Below are positions 17,432-25,371 of a stretch of DNA of 64,000 nucleotides, in pieces (positions within the stretch are counted from its first letter, which is position 1; each line of letters opens with the position of its first letter). A program made the translations under genes and the position numbers. Below the pieces are notes generated by a model, which did no database searches, was not told the origin of the DNA, and saw only the letters and a program-made list of their open reading frames with translations. This DNA comes from Pseudoflavonifractor sp964504285 (GTDB lineage Bacteria; Bacillota; Clostridia; Oscillospirales; Oscillospiraceae): positions 62,001-126,000 of the forward strand of contig CAZDDZ010000001.1 of NCBI GenBank assembly GCA_964504285.1. The letters run 5' to 3'.

Positions 17432-17749
17432 TTATCCGCCAATCACGCGCTCGAAAAGAGCGTTGATCCACCCTTCCCGGTTTTTGGCGTAAGCAGCCTC
17501 CACCTCACTCATGGCGTGAGCGAGCTTTTTGTCCCAGGCGGCCATGTCCTCCCGGGCAGCAGTCTGCTCAGTCTCCTCCACCATAGCCACACGACGCTTG
17601 GCGCGGGCAAAGAAATCCTCTCGCAGCTTGGCTACGTCCCGCTCTAAATCGGCGTCCAAATTTTCTCGCTTTTCCAGCGCCTCCCGGGCAATACTTTGAG
17701 CGCTGTGCTCGGCTGCGACGATTTGATTGACCAAATCTACATATTCCAT
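17432..17749 (-). CDS. V-type ATPase peripheral-stalk subunit G/H
   Basis: This 105-residue, almost entirely helical, highly charged protein (EHSAQSIAREALEKRENLDADLERDV) fits the G/H subunit that forms a coiled coil with subunit E. It is the first gene of the V-ATPase operon and ends 3 bp before subunit C. Identification rests on position, length and composition more than on a sharp motif. The ATG is preceded by a weak GGAGGCGGCAGCTAT site. Confidence 0.85.
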   Translation of the reverse strand: MEYVDLVNQIVAAEHSAQSIAREALEKRENLDADLERDVAKLREDFFARAKRRVAMVEETEQTAAREDMAAWDKKLAHAMSEVEAAYAKNREGWINALFERVIGG

Positions 17750-17809
17750 ATAGCTGCCGCCTCCCCGTGGAAAATAGTTAGTTTTACATCAATTGCATAG
17801 TACCGAAAT

Positions 17810-17838
17810 ATAATAGCACTTTGCATGAGGGATTTCCA
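17810..17838 (-). promoter_or_regulatory. Candidate promoter of the V-ATPase operon
   Basis: On the minus strand TGGAAA (17833-17838) and TATTAT (17810-17815) are separated by 17 bp, about 60 bp before the first gene. The -35 matches only four of six consensus positions. Confidence 0.4.
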
Positions 17839-17889
17839 TAAAAAAATGCACAAAGTTTCGGGTTCCGAACGGACATATATTTTTCGTTT

Positions 17890-18115
17890 TATAACAGGTG
17901 AGCTTTTGGAGAAGCGTATCTCTTCAGACTGACGATCAATCCTCCCAACAAAAGGTTTCCGAGGGAAAGTGCAAAAGGGAACCGTCAGGGTTCTATTTCA
18001 CGCGGAGGCGCGACACAGTGCGCCGGAGAGCCCGCCCGTGGGCGACAGCCGGGCGAGTTCGTCCGGCTGCACAGCGTGTCGAAAAATCCGAAGGACTTTT
18101 TCGACACGCTGATGT
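17890..18115 (+). ncRNA. Putative structured RNA ending in a strong hairpin
   Basis: This 225-bp stretch is non-coding, with several GC stems (for example GGCGC/GCGCC and GCCGG/CCGGC) and a final 18-bp hairpin with one bulge at 18072-18111 (CAGCGTGTCGAAAAA and its complement). CGACAC at 18011-18016 could instead pair with GTGTCG at 18076-18081, which is part of that hairpin, so two exclusive folds are possible, as in riboswitches and attenuators. A separate promoter for the next gene lies downstream of the hairpin. No known RNA family was recognised; it could be an independent small RNA. Confidence 0.35.
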
Positions 18116-18133
18116 TTTCTGTGTATTTTACTC

Positions 18134-18162
18134 TTGCTGCCCGGAGTGTTACGCATTATAAT
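18134..18162 (+). promoter_or_regulatory. Promoter of the Lrp/AsnC-aminotransferase operon
   Basis: TTGCTG (18134-18139), a 17-bp spacer and a perfect TATAAT (18157-18162), 32 bp before the regulator start codon. Confidence 0.7.
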
Positions 18163-18194
18163 AGAAGGCACACTGATTTAGGGGAGGCGCTTTT

Positions 18195-18674
18195 ATGACA
18201 AAGCTGCTGCAATTACTGGAAGAAGACTGCACCCTCACCCATGCCCAACTTGCCGCCATGGCAAATATGACCGAGGCAGAGGTAACGGCGGCCATTAAGA
18301 AATATGAGGACGAAAAGGTTCTTTTGGGCTATAAGGCCATTATTGACTGGAACAGCACCGACCGAGAGGACGTGACCGCTCTCATTGAGGTCAAGGTCAC
18401 CCCCCAGCGGGAGGAGGGCTTTGACCGCGTGGCCGAGCGCATTTACCAGTACGAGGAGGTGGAGTCTCTCTACCTCATGTCGGGTGCGTTCGACTTTACC
18501 GTAATTATCTCCGGACGCACCCTGCGCGAGGTGGCCGGCTTTGTGTCCGACCGTCTGGCCCCCTTAGAGGGGGTTACCGCCACAGCCACCCATTTTATTT
18601 TGAAAAAATATAAGGAAAAGCACCTGGTCTTTGAAAAGCAGGCGCCCGGAGAAAGGGAGTTCATTTTCGTATGA
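18195..18674 (+). CDS. Lrp/AsnC family transcriptional regulator
   Basis: This 159-residue DNA-binding regulator has an N-terminal helix-turn-helix (about 1-50: LTHAQLAAMANMTEAEVTAAIKKYEDEKVLLGYKAIID) and a C-terminal RAM effector domain (about 65-145) that usually binds an amino acid. The RAM core EVESLYLMSGAFDFTVIISGRTLREVAGFVSDRLAPLEGV is well kept. The stop overlaps the aminotransferase start by 4 bp, so it probably regulates that amino-acid gene and its own operon. The effector is unknown. GGGGAGG precedes the ATG. Confidence 0.92.
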   Translation: MTKLLQLLEEDCTLTHAQLAAMANMTEAEVTAAIKKYEDEKVLLGYKAIIDWNSTDREDVTALIEVKVTPQREEGFDRVAERIYQYEEVESLYLMSGAFDFTVIISGRTLREVAGFVSDRLAPLEGVTATATHFILKKYKEKHLVFEKQAPGEREFIFV

Positions 18675-19861
18675 ATTATGAGCATATACTATCAGAGCGG
18701 ATACAGCAGGTTCAGCCCTCCGGCATTCGTAAGTTTTTCGACATTTTGGAGGAAATGAAGGATGCAATCTCCCTGGGCGTGGGCGAGCCTGACTTCGTGA
18801 CACCCTGGCACATCCGCGACGCGGGCATTTACTCTCTGGAAAAGGGCAAGACCCGTTACACTTCCAATGCCGGACTGGCCGAGCTGCGCCGCGAAATCGC
18901 CGCCTATCAGGCCAGACGATTCCAGCTGCACTACGATTTTGCCAACCAAATCGTAGTTACCGTGGGCGGCAGCGAGGGAATTGACCTTGCCATCCGCTGC
19001 ATGGTGGACCCCGGAGACGAGGTCATTGTCCCCGTCCCATCCTTTGTGTGCTACGGCCCCCTGGTTACCATGGCGGGCGGTACTCCTGTGCTGGTACAGA
19101 CCAAGGCCGAGAACGAGTTCCGTCTCACAGCGGACGAGCTGAAGGCTGCCATTACCCCCCGCACCAAGCTCCTGGTGCTGCCCTTCCCCAACAATCCCAC
19201 CGGCGCGGTGCTGCGCAGACAGGACTTGGAGGAACTTGCCGCTGTCCTACGGGGTACCGAAATTATGGTCATTTCTGACGAGATTTATGCCGAGCTGACC
19301 TATGATATGCACCACACCTCCATCGCAAACATTCCCGATATGTATGAGCGAACCATTCTGGTGGGCGGCTTCTCCAAGAGCCATGCCATGACCGGCTGGC
19401 GTATGGGTTATCTCTGCGGGCCCGCCCCTATCATCAAGCAGACGCTTAAACTCCACCAGTTTGGCATTATGTCGGCGCCCACCACCAGCCAGTACGCCGC
19501 CGTGGAGGCCATGCGTAACGGCGACCGGGACATTGAAAAAATGCGGGATGAGTACGACGGCCGCCGCCGCTTTTTGGTGGAGGGGCTTAATCGCATCGGG
19601 CTTAAGTGCTACGAGCCTAAGGGCGCGTTCTATGTGTTCCCGGACATCACCTCTACCGGACTCTCCTCGGATGAGTTCTGCGAGCGCTTTCTTATGGAGG
19701 AGAAGGTGGCGGTTATTTCCGGATCTGCCTTTGGTCCCGGCGGGGAGGGCTTTGTCCGCTGCTGCTATGCCACCTCTATGAAGGACATTGCCGAGGCTCT
19801 GACCCGCATGGATAATTTCCTAATGAACCTGCGTAAAAAGCAAGCACGGGATAAGGAGTGA
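18671..19861 (+). CDS. Class I/II pyridoxal-phosphate aminotransferase
   Basis: This cytosolic aminotransferase of 396 residues has fold type I. SLGVGEPDFVTPWHIRDAG opens the core, LPFPNNPTGAVLRRQDLEELA contains the substrate-site Asn, ISDEIYAELTYD follows, and the PLP lysine lies in GGFSKSHAMTGWRMGYLCGP (Lys about 236). It resembles the aspartate/aromatic aminotransferase group (AspC/PatA-like). It is translationally coupled to the Lrp-type regulator and followed after 4 bp by ThrH, so it probably acts in the same amino-acid pathway; the exact donor and acceptor are unknown. Confidence 0.93.
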   Translation: MNYEHILSERIQQVQPSGIRKFFDILEEMKDAISLGVGEPDFVTPWHIRDAGIYSLEKGKTRYTSNAGLAELRREIAAYQARRFQLHYDFANQIVVTVGGSEGIDLAIRCMVDPGDEVIVPVPSFVCYGPLVTMAGGTPVLVQTKAENEFRLTADELKAAITPRTKLLVLPFPNNPTGAVLRRQDLEELAAVLRGTEIMVISDEIYAELTYDMHHTSIANIPDMYERTILVGGFSKSHAMTGWRMGYLCGPAPIIKQTLKLHQFGIMSAPTTSQYAAVEAMRNGDRDIEKMRDEYDGRRRFLVEGLNRIGLKCYEPKGAFYVFPDITSTGLSSDEFCERFLMEEKVAVISGSAFGPGGEGFVRCCYATSMKDIAEALTRMDNFLMNLRKKQARDKE

Positions 19862-19865
19862 GGAT

Positions 19866-20471
19866 ATGAATTTAGTCTGTCTTGATATGGAGGGGGTTCT
19901 GGTCCCCGAAATCTGGATTGCCTTTGCGGAAGCTACCGGCATTCCGGAGCTTAAGCGAACTACACGGGACGAGCCTGACTATGACAAGCTGATGAATGAG
20001 CGCCTTGCTATTTTAAAGGAGCATAATCTGGGTCTTGCGGAAATACAGGCCACCATTGCCACCATTGACCCCTTGCCCGGGGCCAAGGCGTTCCTTGATG
20101 AGCTGCGCACCTTTACCCAGGTAATTATTTTGAGCGACACCTTCGAGCAATTTGCTCAGCCGCTAATGAAAAAGCTGGGCTGGCCCACTATTTTCTGTAA
20201 TACACTGGAGGTAGCACCTGACGGAATGATAGAGGGCTTTCGGATGCGCTGCCCCCAGTCTAAGCTCACCACGGTAAAGGCCCTGCAATCCATGGGCTAC
20301 GAGACCATTGCTGGCGGCGACAGCTACAATGACCTGGGCATGATCTTGGCCAGCAAGGCCGGATTTCTCTTTAAGAGTACCCAGCAAATTAAGGCCGATT
20401 ACCCCCAGCTTCCCGCCTATGAGACCTTCCCGGAGTTTTTGAGCGCCATCAAGCAGGCCTGCGGGAACTGA
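19866..20471 (+). CDS. thrH: ThrH: phosphoserine phosphatase / homoserine phosphotransferase
   Basis: This HAD-superfamily protein of 201 residues has the nucleophile motif CLDMEGVLVPEIW with Glu after Asp (DMEG), a hallmark of ThrH as opposed to SerB (DxDxT). Later motifs are ILSDTFEQF, the lysine in CPQSK and GGDSYNDLGM. From characterised Pseudomonas ThrH, the family dephosphorylates phosphoserine and can pass the phosphate to homoserine. Here it follows the aminotransferase by 4 bp in an Lrp-type operon, which points to serine/threonine metabolism. Confidence 0.9.
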   Translation: MNLVCLDMEGVLVPEIWIAFAEATGIPELKRTTRDEPDYDKLMNERLAILKEHNLGLAEIQATIATIDPLPGAKAFLDELRTFTQVIILSDTFEQFAQPLMKKLGWPTIFCNTLEVAPDGMIEGFRMRCPQSKLTTVKALQSMGYETIAGGDSYNDLGMILASKAGFLFKSTQQIKADYPQLPAYETFPEFLSAIKQACGN

Positions 20472-20476
20472 TTGAC

Positions 20477-20496
20477 GGAGCGGTCATCACCGCTCC
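20477..20496 (+). other. Hairpin between thrH and the DUF1015 gene
   Basis: GGAGCGGT (20477-20484) and ACCGCTCC (20489-20496) form a perfect 8-bp stem with a 4-nt loop and no T-run. It more likely marks an mRNA processing or attenuation point than a terminator. Confidence 0.45.
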
Positions 20497-20546
20497 ACAC
20501 CGGCGTGTTACCCATGCGGCATGGAAATCATTGAGGAGGTGCCCTT

Positions 20547-21782
20547 ATGTTTGAAGCTCTGCCCTTCCGTCCGGCGGAAATACTTCTGCCCCAAAACTGT
20601 GAATATGCCAAATGGTCGGTGGTGGCCTGCGATCAGTACACCTCCCAGCCCGAGTACTGGCAGCGGGTGGAGGACTATGTGGGTCAGGCACCCTCATCTC
20701 TGCGGCTCATTCTGCCCGAAAGCTGCCTGGAGGGGCCCGACGTGGAAACCGATATTATGGATGTAAACAACACCATGACCCGCTACCTGCGGGATGGTGT
20801 GTTTAAAACGCTGCCGGACGCCATGATTTATGTGGAGCGCACCCTGGAAAACGGAAAGACCCGGCGGGGCTTGGTGGGCATGGTGGATTTAGAGCAGTAT
20901 GACTACGAGCCGGGCTCGGATGCTGCCGTGCGGGCAACCGAAGGCACGGTGCTCGCCCGCATTCCGCCCCGGGTGGCCGTGCGGAAGAACGCACCTGTGG
21001 AGCTGCCCCACATTATGCTCCTAACCGATGACCCGGCCTGCACCGTGGTAGAGCCGCTGGCAGCCCGGAAGGGCGGGCTGGAGCAGGTCTATAACTTTGA
21101 CCTGATGGAGCACGGCGGGCACCTCGCCGGTTGGCTTTTGGGAGAGGAAGAGCAGGCAGGGGTTGAGGCCGCCCTCACCACTCTGGCTCAAAATACACCC
21201 CTTCTATTCGCGGTGGGGGACGGCAACCACTCTCTGGCTACTGCTAAGGAGTGCTACGAGCGCCAAAAACGGCTTAGTCCCAAGGAAAAGTGGGCAGTTC
21301 TGCCCTCTAGGTTCGCCCTGTGTGAGCTGGTAAACCTTCATGACGAGGCGTTGGAATTTGAGCCGATCCACCGTGTTTTGTTCGGCATTGAGCCTGAAAA
21401 GCTGCTGAAGGAATTTTTAGAAGCACATCCCGCCGCGCATTTCGGCCCGGGAGAAGGCCACTCCATTCCTTTTGTTCACCACAATGGCGCCGGAGTGGTG
21501 ACAGTGCCACAACCGGTCTGCCAACTGCCGGTAGGCACCCTTCAAAGCTTTTTGGACGGCTATGTGCTGCGCAATAAGTGCCGCATTGACTACATCCATG
21601 GCGACGATATAACCCGTACCCTGGGCACACAGAAGGGGAATTTGGGCTTTCTTCTGCCCGCTATGAAGAAGGATGATTTGTTTCCCACTGTCCTACATGA
21701 CGGTGTGCTCCCCCGCAAGACCTTCTCCATGGGAGAGGCCAACGACAAGCGGTTTTACTTAGAGGCCAGAAAAATACGATAG
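20547..21782 (+). CDS. DUF1015 family protein (possible SerK/ParB-related kinase)
   Basis: This 411-residue protein starts MFEALPFRPAEILLPQNCEYAKWSVVACDQYTSQPEYW and matches the DUF1015 pattern, including FAVGDGNHSLATAKECYERQK (equivalent of the DGHHR motif) and EFEPIHRVLF. DUF1015 proteins are commonly beside serine biosynthesis genes in Clostridia (from memory), and their DG-H motif recalls the ParB-related free-serine kinases SerK and SbnI. The place here, 75 bp after thrH, fits a serine-linked role, but no activity is shown. GAGGAGG precedes the ATG. Confidence 0.85.
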   Translation: MFEALPFRPAEILLPQNCEYAKWSVVACDQYTSQPEYWQRVEDYVGQAPSSLRLILPESCLEGPDVETDIMDVNNTMTRYLRDGVFKTLPDAMIYVERTLENGKTRRGLVGMVDLEQYDYEPGSDAAVRATEGTVLARIPPRVAVRKNAPVELPHIMLLTDDPACTVVEPLAARKGGLEQVYNFDLMEHGGHLAGWLLGEEEQAGVEAALTTLAQNTPLLFAVGDGNHSLATAKECYERQKRLSPKEKWAVLPSRFALCELVNLHDEALEFEPIHRVLFGIEPEKLLKEFLEAHPAAHFGPGEGHSIPFVHHNGAGVVTVPQPVCQLPVGTLQSFLDGYVLRNKCRIDYIHGDDITRTLGTQKGNLGFLLPAMKKDDLFPTVLHDGVLPRKTFSMGEANDKRFYLEARKIR

Positions 21783-21863
21783 AAAAAGCGGGAATGGCAG
21801 GCGGTGTCTTTACCACCTACGGGTGGGGCATTGCCTGTCATGTCCGCCCGTGAGGTATTAGGC

Positions 21864-22715
21864 ATGGAAGTCAAGGCGCACGCCAAGCTTAACTTAACGC
21901 TGGACATTCTGGGCAAGCGCTCCGACGGCTACCATGATTTGCGTATGGTAATGCAATCGGTCTCCCTCTGGGACGGTCTGCGGGTGGAAATCGGTACAGG
22001 GAAGGGACTGAAAGTCTCTACCGACAAGGCGTTTCTCCCCAATGATCAGCGTAATCTGGCTGCTGCTGCCGCCCTGTGCTTTTCCCGGGAAACGGGGATA
22101 GATTTAGGCGGTGTGTCCATTGAAATCCAAAAGAATATTCCGGTCTGCGCCGGAATGGCCGGGGGCAGCAGTGACGGTGCCGCAGTGCTCCGGGCTTTAA
22201 ATGTGCTCACGGGAGCCAATCTCACGGCTGCTTCCCTTGCTAAAATCGGCGAGGGAGTGGGTTCGGATGTGCCCTACTGCGTCTATGGCGGTACCGCACT
22301 GGCCGAGGGCAGGGGAGAGGTCATTACGCCCCTGCCCTCCCTTCCGCCCTGCTATTTGGTTTTATGTAAACCTGCCTTTTCGGTGGCTACACCCGAGCTT
22401 TTCCAGCGGGCTGACAGTGTGCGTCTGCGCCGTCGGCCGGATACGGCGGGACTTACCGCTGCGCTGGAGGAGGAGGATCTGGCCGGGGTAGCACGACGGC
22501 TCTACAATGTATTTGAGGATGTGCTTCCCGAGCGCCGTGCCGCCGAGGTGGACGAAATTAAAAATACCCTGCTGGGGCACGGCGCCCTGGGGGCCAGCAT
22601 GAGCGGTACCGGCCCCACGGTGTTCGGCATGTTCGACAGTGCCGCCGCCGCCGGTGCGGCCCATGATGAGCTGCTCAAAACCTACCGTGAAACGTTTTTG
22701 ACCACCACCGTGTAG
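21864..22715 (+). CDS. ispE: 4-diphosphocytidyl-2-C-methyl-D-erythritol kinase
   Basis: This GHMP kinase of the MEP isoprenoid pathway, 283 residues, phosphorylates CDP-ME. AHAKLNLTLDILGKRSDGYHDL is the start signature, PVCAGMAGGSSDGAAVLRALN the ATP-binding loop and GASMSGTGPTVFGMF the third GHMP motif. The frame is open to a GTG at 21804, but GAGGT stands before the ATG at 21864 and the protein begins there with the family's usual residues. It is the only isoprenoid gene in view. Confidence 0.95.
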   Translation: MEVKAHAKLNLTLDILGKRSDGYHDLRMVMQSVSLWDGLRVEIGTGKGLKVSTDKAFLPNDQRNLAAAAALCFSRETGIDLGGVSIEIQKNIPVCAGMAGGSSDGAAVLRALNVLTGANLTAASLAKIGEGVGSDVPYCVYGGTALAEGRGEVITPLPSLPPCYLVLCKPAFSVATPELFQRADSVRLRRRPDTAGLTAALEEEDLAGVARRLYNVFEDVLPERRAAEVDEIKNTLLGHGALGASMSGTGPTVFGMFDSAAAAGAAHDELLKTYRETFLTTTV

Positions 22716-22765
22716 GCTGCGGCGCACGCTTAAAGTTGTTTTTTTGCGGATACAGGTATAAAAAT

Positions 22766-22813
22766 AAAAATCACCGTCCAAAATGTAGGCAATACATATG
22801 GATGGTGATTTTT
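22766..22813 (+). promoter_or_regulatory. Stem-loop covering the spoIIR ribosome binding site
   Basis: AAAAATCACCGTCC (22766-22779) pairs with GGATGGTGATTTTT (22800-22813): 14 pairs with one G-T, and a 20-nt loop. The right arm holds GGTGA (22804-22808), the ribosome site of spoIIR, and ends in a T-run, so it could block translation or end the ispE transcript. Confidence 0.6.
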
Positions 22814-22815
22814 CT

Positions 22816-23451
22816 ATGCTTAATTTAAACAACAAGCTCCGCCGCTGGGAGCTGGCCCTTCTCCTGGGAGTGGCAGTGGCCGCACTGCTGGGCGCTTGGC
22901 TCAATGGGCAGCAGTCAGCTCTTGCTGACAAGGTTATCCGCCTGCATGTCATTGCAAATTCGGACAGTCAGGCCGACCAAGCTCTAAAGCTACAAGTACG
23001 TGACCGCATTTTGAACCAGGCGGGGGATTTGTTTGCTCAAGGTCTGAGCCGTGAGGAAGCAGAGCGGGCCATTGTGAGCCGTCTGCCCGAGCTGGCAGCG
23101 GCTGGGGCAGAGGTAGTGGAGGAGGAGGGGTACGCCTACCCGGTAACCGCCTCTTTAGAAGAAGACGTGTGGTTTCCGACCAAGGAGTACACCGACTTCG
23201 CTCTCCCTGCCGGGGACTACACCGCCCTGCGGGTGGTCATCGGTGACGGCGGAGGTAAAAACTGGTGGTGCGTGGTATTTCCGCCCCTCTGCCTGGGAAG
23301 CGTAACCGAAACCACCGCCGAAACCGCAGCCGCAGGTGGCTTTTCTCAGGAGGATATCTCTCTCATCACCGGAGAAAACGAGGGCTATGTGGTCAAGTTT
23401 AAAGCCATGGAGCTGTGGGATGAGTTCCAGCGGTGGGTAAAAACAAAATAA
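22816..23451 (+). CDS. spoIIR: Stage II sporulation protein R
   Basis: This secreted signalling protein of the forespore (211 residues from this start) triggers SpoIIGA-dependent processing of pro-sigma-E in the mother cell. One N-terminal membrane/signal segment (about 12-30) is followed by the family core VIRLHVIANSDSQADQALKLQVRDRIL and NWWCVVFPPLCLGS. An in-frame ATG at 22798 lies within a stem-loop and has no ribosome site, so the ATG at 22816 (GGTGA seven bases upstream) is preferred. It indicates an endospore former, consistent with the spoIIA operon in this window. Confidence 0.93.
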   Translation: MLNLNNKLRRWELALLLGVAVAALLGAWLNGQQSALADKVIRLHVIANSDSQADQALKLQVRDRILNQAGDLFAQGLSREEAERAIVSRLPELAAAGAEVVEEEGYAYPVTASLEEDVWFPTKEYTDFALPAGDYTALRVVIGDGGGKNWWCVVFPPLCLGSVTETTAETAAAGGFSQEDISLITGENEGYVVKFKAMELWDEFQRWVKTK

Positions 23452-23509
23452 ATTAAAGCAACACCGTACAAATCGTCCTTGCCGAATTGTGCGGTGTTGC
23501 CTTAAGACT

Positions 23510-23544
23510 AAGGCCGGCGTACGGGAATCCCATACGCCGGCCTT
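23510..23544. terminator. Bidirectional terminator between spoIIR and the NSS transporter gene
   Basis: A 12-bp perfect stem (AAGGCCGGCGTA at 23510-23521 with 23533-23544) separates the convergent genes. A second hairpin just before it (GCAACACCG at 23458-23466 with 23492-23500) follows the spoIIR stop. Confidence 0.75.
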
Positions 23545-23570
23545 TACTTTAATTGCACCGATGCTAACCG

Positions 23571-24896
23571 CTATCCGATGCCGCCCTTTACAATACCCAG
23601 CACCACCACGGCGGCGGCAATGACGACGTAGCAATGGGCCAGTATATCAAAGGACCTTCCCAGCGGCTTGGTTCGGCCCAGCATAAGCTCTTGCCTGATG
23701 GCTTTGGTGCCCAGTACCCAGTAGATAAAGACGGCACCCAGTACTGCGCCAAAGGGGGCAATATAGATTGTAATTAAGTCCATCCAGGTGCCCATGCCGG
23801 GCAGGGACTCCAGAAAGACAGACACAAAGAATACCACCAGCCCGGTCACTGCCATAGACACCGTGCGGGGAAGCTTGGCGGTTTTGCCCAGCGCATCGCC
23901 GCAGGCTTCCAGCATATTCATCAGGGAGGTGATGCCCGCAAAGAGCACAGATACGAAGAAGAAAATGAGCAGAACCCGCCCGCCTGGCATCAGGTCGAAC
24001 ACCTTGGGGATGGTGACGAAGAGAAGGGCAGGGCCGCGATTAAGGTCGATGCCAAAGGCGAATACGGCGGGGATAATGGCAAAGGCGGCCAGCAGGGCGG
24101 CAATACTGTCCAGCACCGCGGTTGTCACGGACTGCTTGATGATGTCATCGTCTTTCTTCATATAACTGCCGTAAATAAGCATACCAGTGCCATTAATGGA
24201 AAGGGAGAAGAAGGCCTGACCCATGGCAAAAATCCAGGTGTCAGCCTTCAGGAGCGCCGACCAGTCGGGCACCAGCAGGAATTGGTAGCCCTCCATAGCA
24301 CCCGGAAGAAAAGCAACCCGTACGGCAATTACCAGAAAGAGTATAAAGAAAGCGGGCATGAGGAGCTTGCTGATTTTCTCAATGCCTACCGATACCCCTA
24401 AAATCAGCACCAGTACGGTTACCGCAATAGCCACAAAATGCCAGGGAATAGAGCCAAAGCTGACGGCCAACCCATCAAAAAACACCTGGGAGTCGGTGGC
24501 CAGAATGGAGCCGGTGACTGCCCCAGCCGTGTACCGCAGCACCCAGCCCACAATGACTGAATAGCCGATGGCAATGCCCAGCACTCCCAGCAGAGGGATA
24601 ATACCCCAAATGCGCCCGCCCTTTTTGCCGCGGGATCGGAGGGCATAATCAAAGGAGCCCAGCGTCCCCGCTCCGGTAAGCCGACCAATGGCGAACTCGC
24701 CGGAAAGCCCCACGTAGCTAAAGAGCGCCACAAACAGAAAATAGGGAATTAGGAAGGCGGCGCCCCCCATTTGAGTCATGCGGTAGGGAAAGAGCCAGAT
24801 ATTGCCCATGCCCACAGCCGAACCCACAGCGGCCAGCACAAAGCCCGCCGAGGTGGTAAATTTCCCGCCCTGAGCAGGTAAATGGTTCTTTGCCAT
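23571..24896 (-). CDS. Sodium-dependent amino-acid transporter (NSS/SNF family)
   Basis: This LeuT-fold sodium symporter of 441 residues has 11-12 membrane helices. The N-terminal FTTSAGFVLAAVGSAVGMGNIWLFPYRMTQMGGAAFLIPYFLF matches TM1, with its unwound sodium/substrate site, and TM2. AMGQAFFSLSINGTGMLIYGSYMKKDDDI is TM6 and its following loop. The substrate is probably an amino acid. The frame starts at 24914, but GGAGG six bases before the ATG at 24896 sets the start. It stands alone, convergent with spoIIR and divergent from the pcrA promoter. Confidence 0.94.
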   Translation of the reverse strand: MAKNHLPAQGGKFTTSAGFVLAAVGSAVGMGNIWLFPYRMTQMGGAAFLIPYFLFVALFSYVGLSGEFAIGRLTGAGTLGSFDYALRSRGKKGGRIWGIIPLLGVLGIAIGYSVIVGWVLRYTAGAVTGSILATDSQVFFDGLAVSFGSIPWHFVAIAVTVLVLILGVSVGIEKISKLLMPAFFILFLVIAVRVAFLPGAMEGYQFLLVPDWSALLKADTWIFAMGQAFFSLSINGTGMLIYGSYMKKDDDIIKQSVTTAVLDSIAALLAAFAIIPAVFAFGIDLNRGPALLFVTIPKVFDLMPGGRVLLIFFFVSVLFAGITSLMNMLEACGDALGKTAKLPRTVSMAVTGLVVFFVSVFLESLPGMGTWMDLITIYIAPFGAVLGAVFIYWVLGTKAIRQELMLGRTKPLGRSFDILAHCYVVIAAAVVVLGIVKGGIG

Positions 24897-25051
24897 AACA
24901 ATCCTCCGGTACATACTTTAATAGGTAAAATCGCAAAAGAGCTTTTATTATAACCGACTTTAAGGGAAAAGGCAAGGGGGCGTCTAGAGGGGGATATTGC
25001 CTATCTGTATTTGAAAGCCGGTAAAAAAGACAAGATTGTAGACAACGCTAG

Positions 25052-25080
25052 TTGACCTATGCATCCTTTTCCGATAGAAT
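25052..25080 (+). promoter_or_regulatory. Sigma-A type promoter of pcrA
   Basis: TTGACC (25052-25057), a 17-bp spacer and TAGAAT (25075-25080). It lies about 290 bp before the pcrA start codon, so a family A repeat element is included in the mRNA leader. Confidence 0.7.
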
Positions 25081-25120
25081 AAAACACAAATAAACAGGAG
25101 CGCGTTGCAGGGCGGAGCGG

Positions 25121-25288
25121 TTAAGGAAGCTCTGATTTAATCCAGTTGTATAGATTAGTGCGTGTATTTTTTGTCCGGCAAGCCAAAAAAACGCAGGAAT
25201 CCTGACGGATTGCAAGGTTTTTTGGCGCAGTCCGGGCGAAAAAGACGCCGCCAAGATATGCGGCGGGATTAAATCAGAGCTTCCTTAA
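25121..25288 (+). mobile_element. Short inverted-repeat element, family A, copy 2
   Basis: This 168-bp non-coding element has perfect 23-bp terminal inverted repeats (outermost bases TTAAGGAAGCTCTG on both sides). The centre folds as in copy 1: CCAAAAAA (25183-25190) with TTTTTTGG (25218-25225), and AATCC (25198-25202) with GGATT (25207-25211) around TGAC. It sits between the pcrA promoter and gene. The intact ends suggest it is a younger copy than the one at 8568-8735. Short open frames through it are accidental. Confidence 0.9.
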
Positions 25289-25371
25289 GACCGTTCCCTA
25301 CAAGTGGTAGGGTCTAGTCTTGACTCGGCCGCAGGTTTGCAGCGCGCTCCCGTGTTGCCAAGGAGAACACT

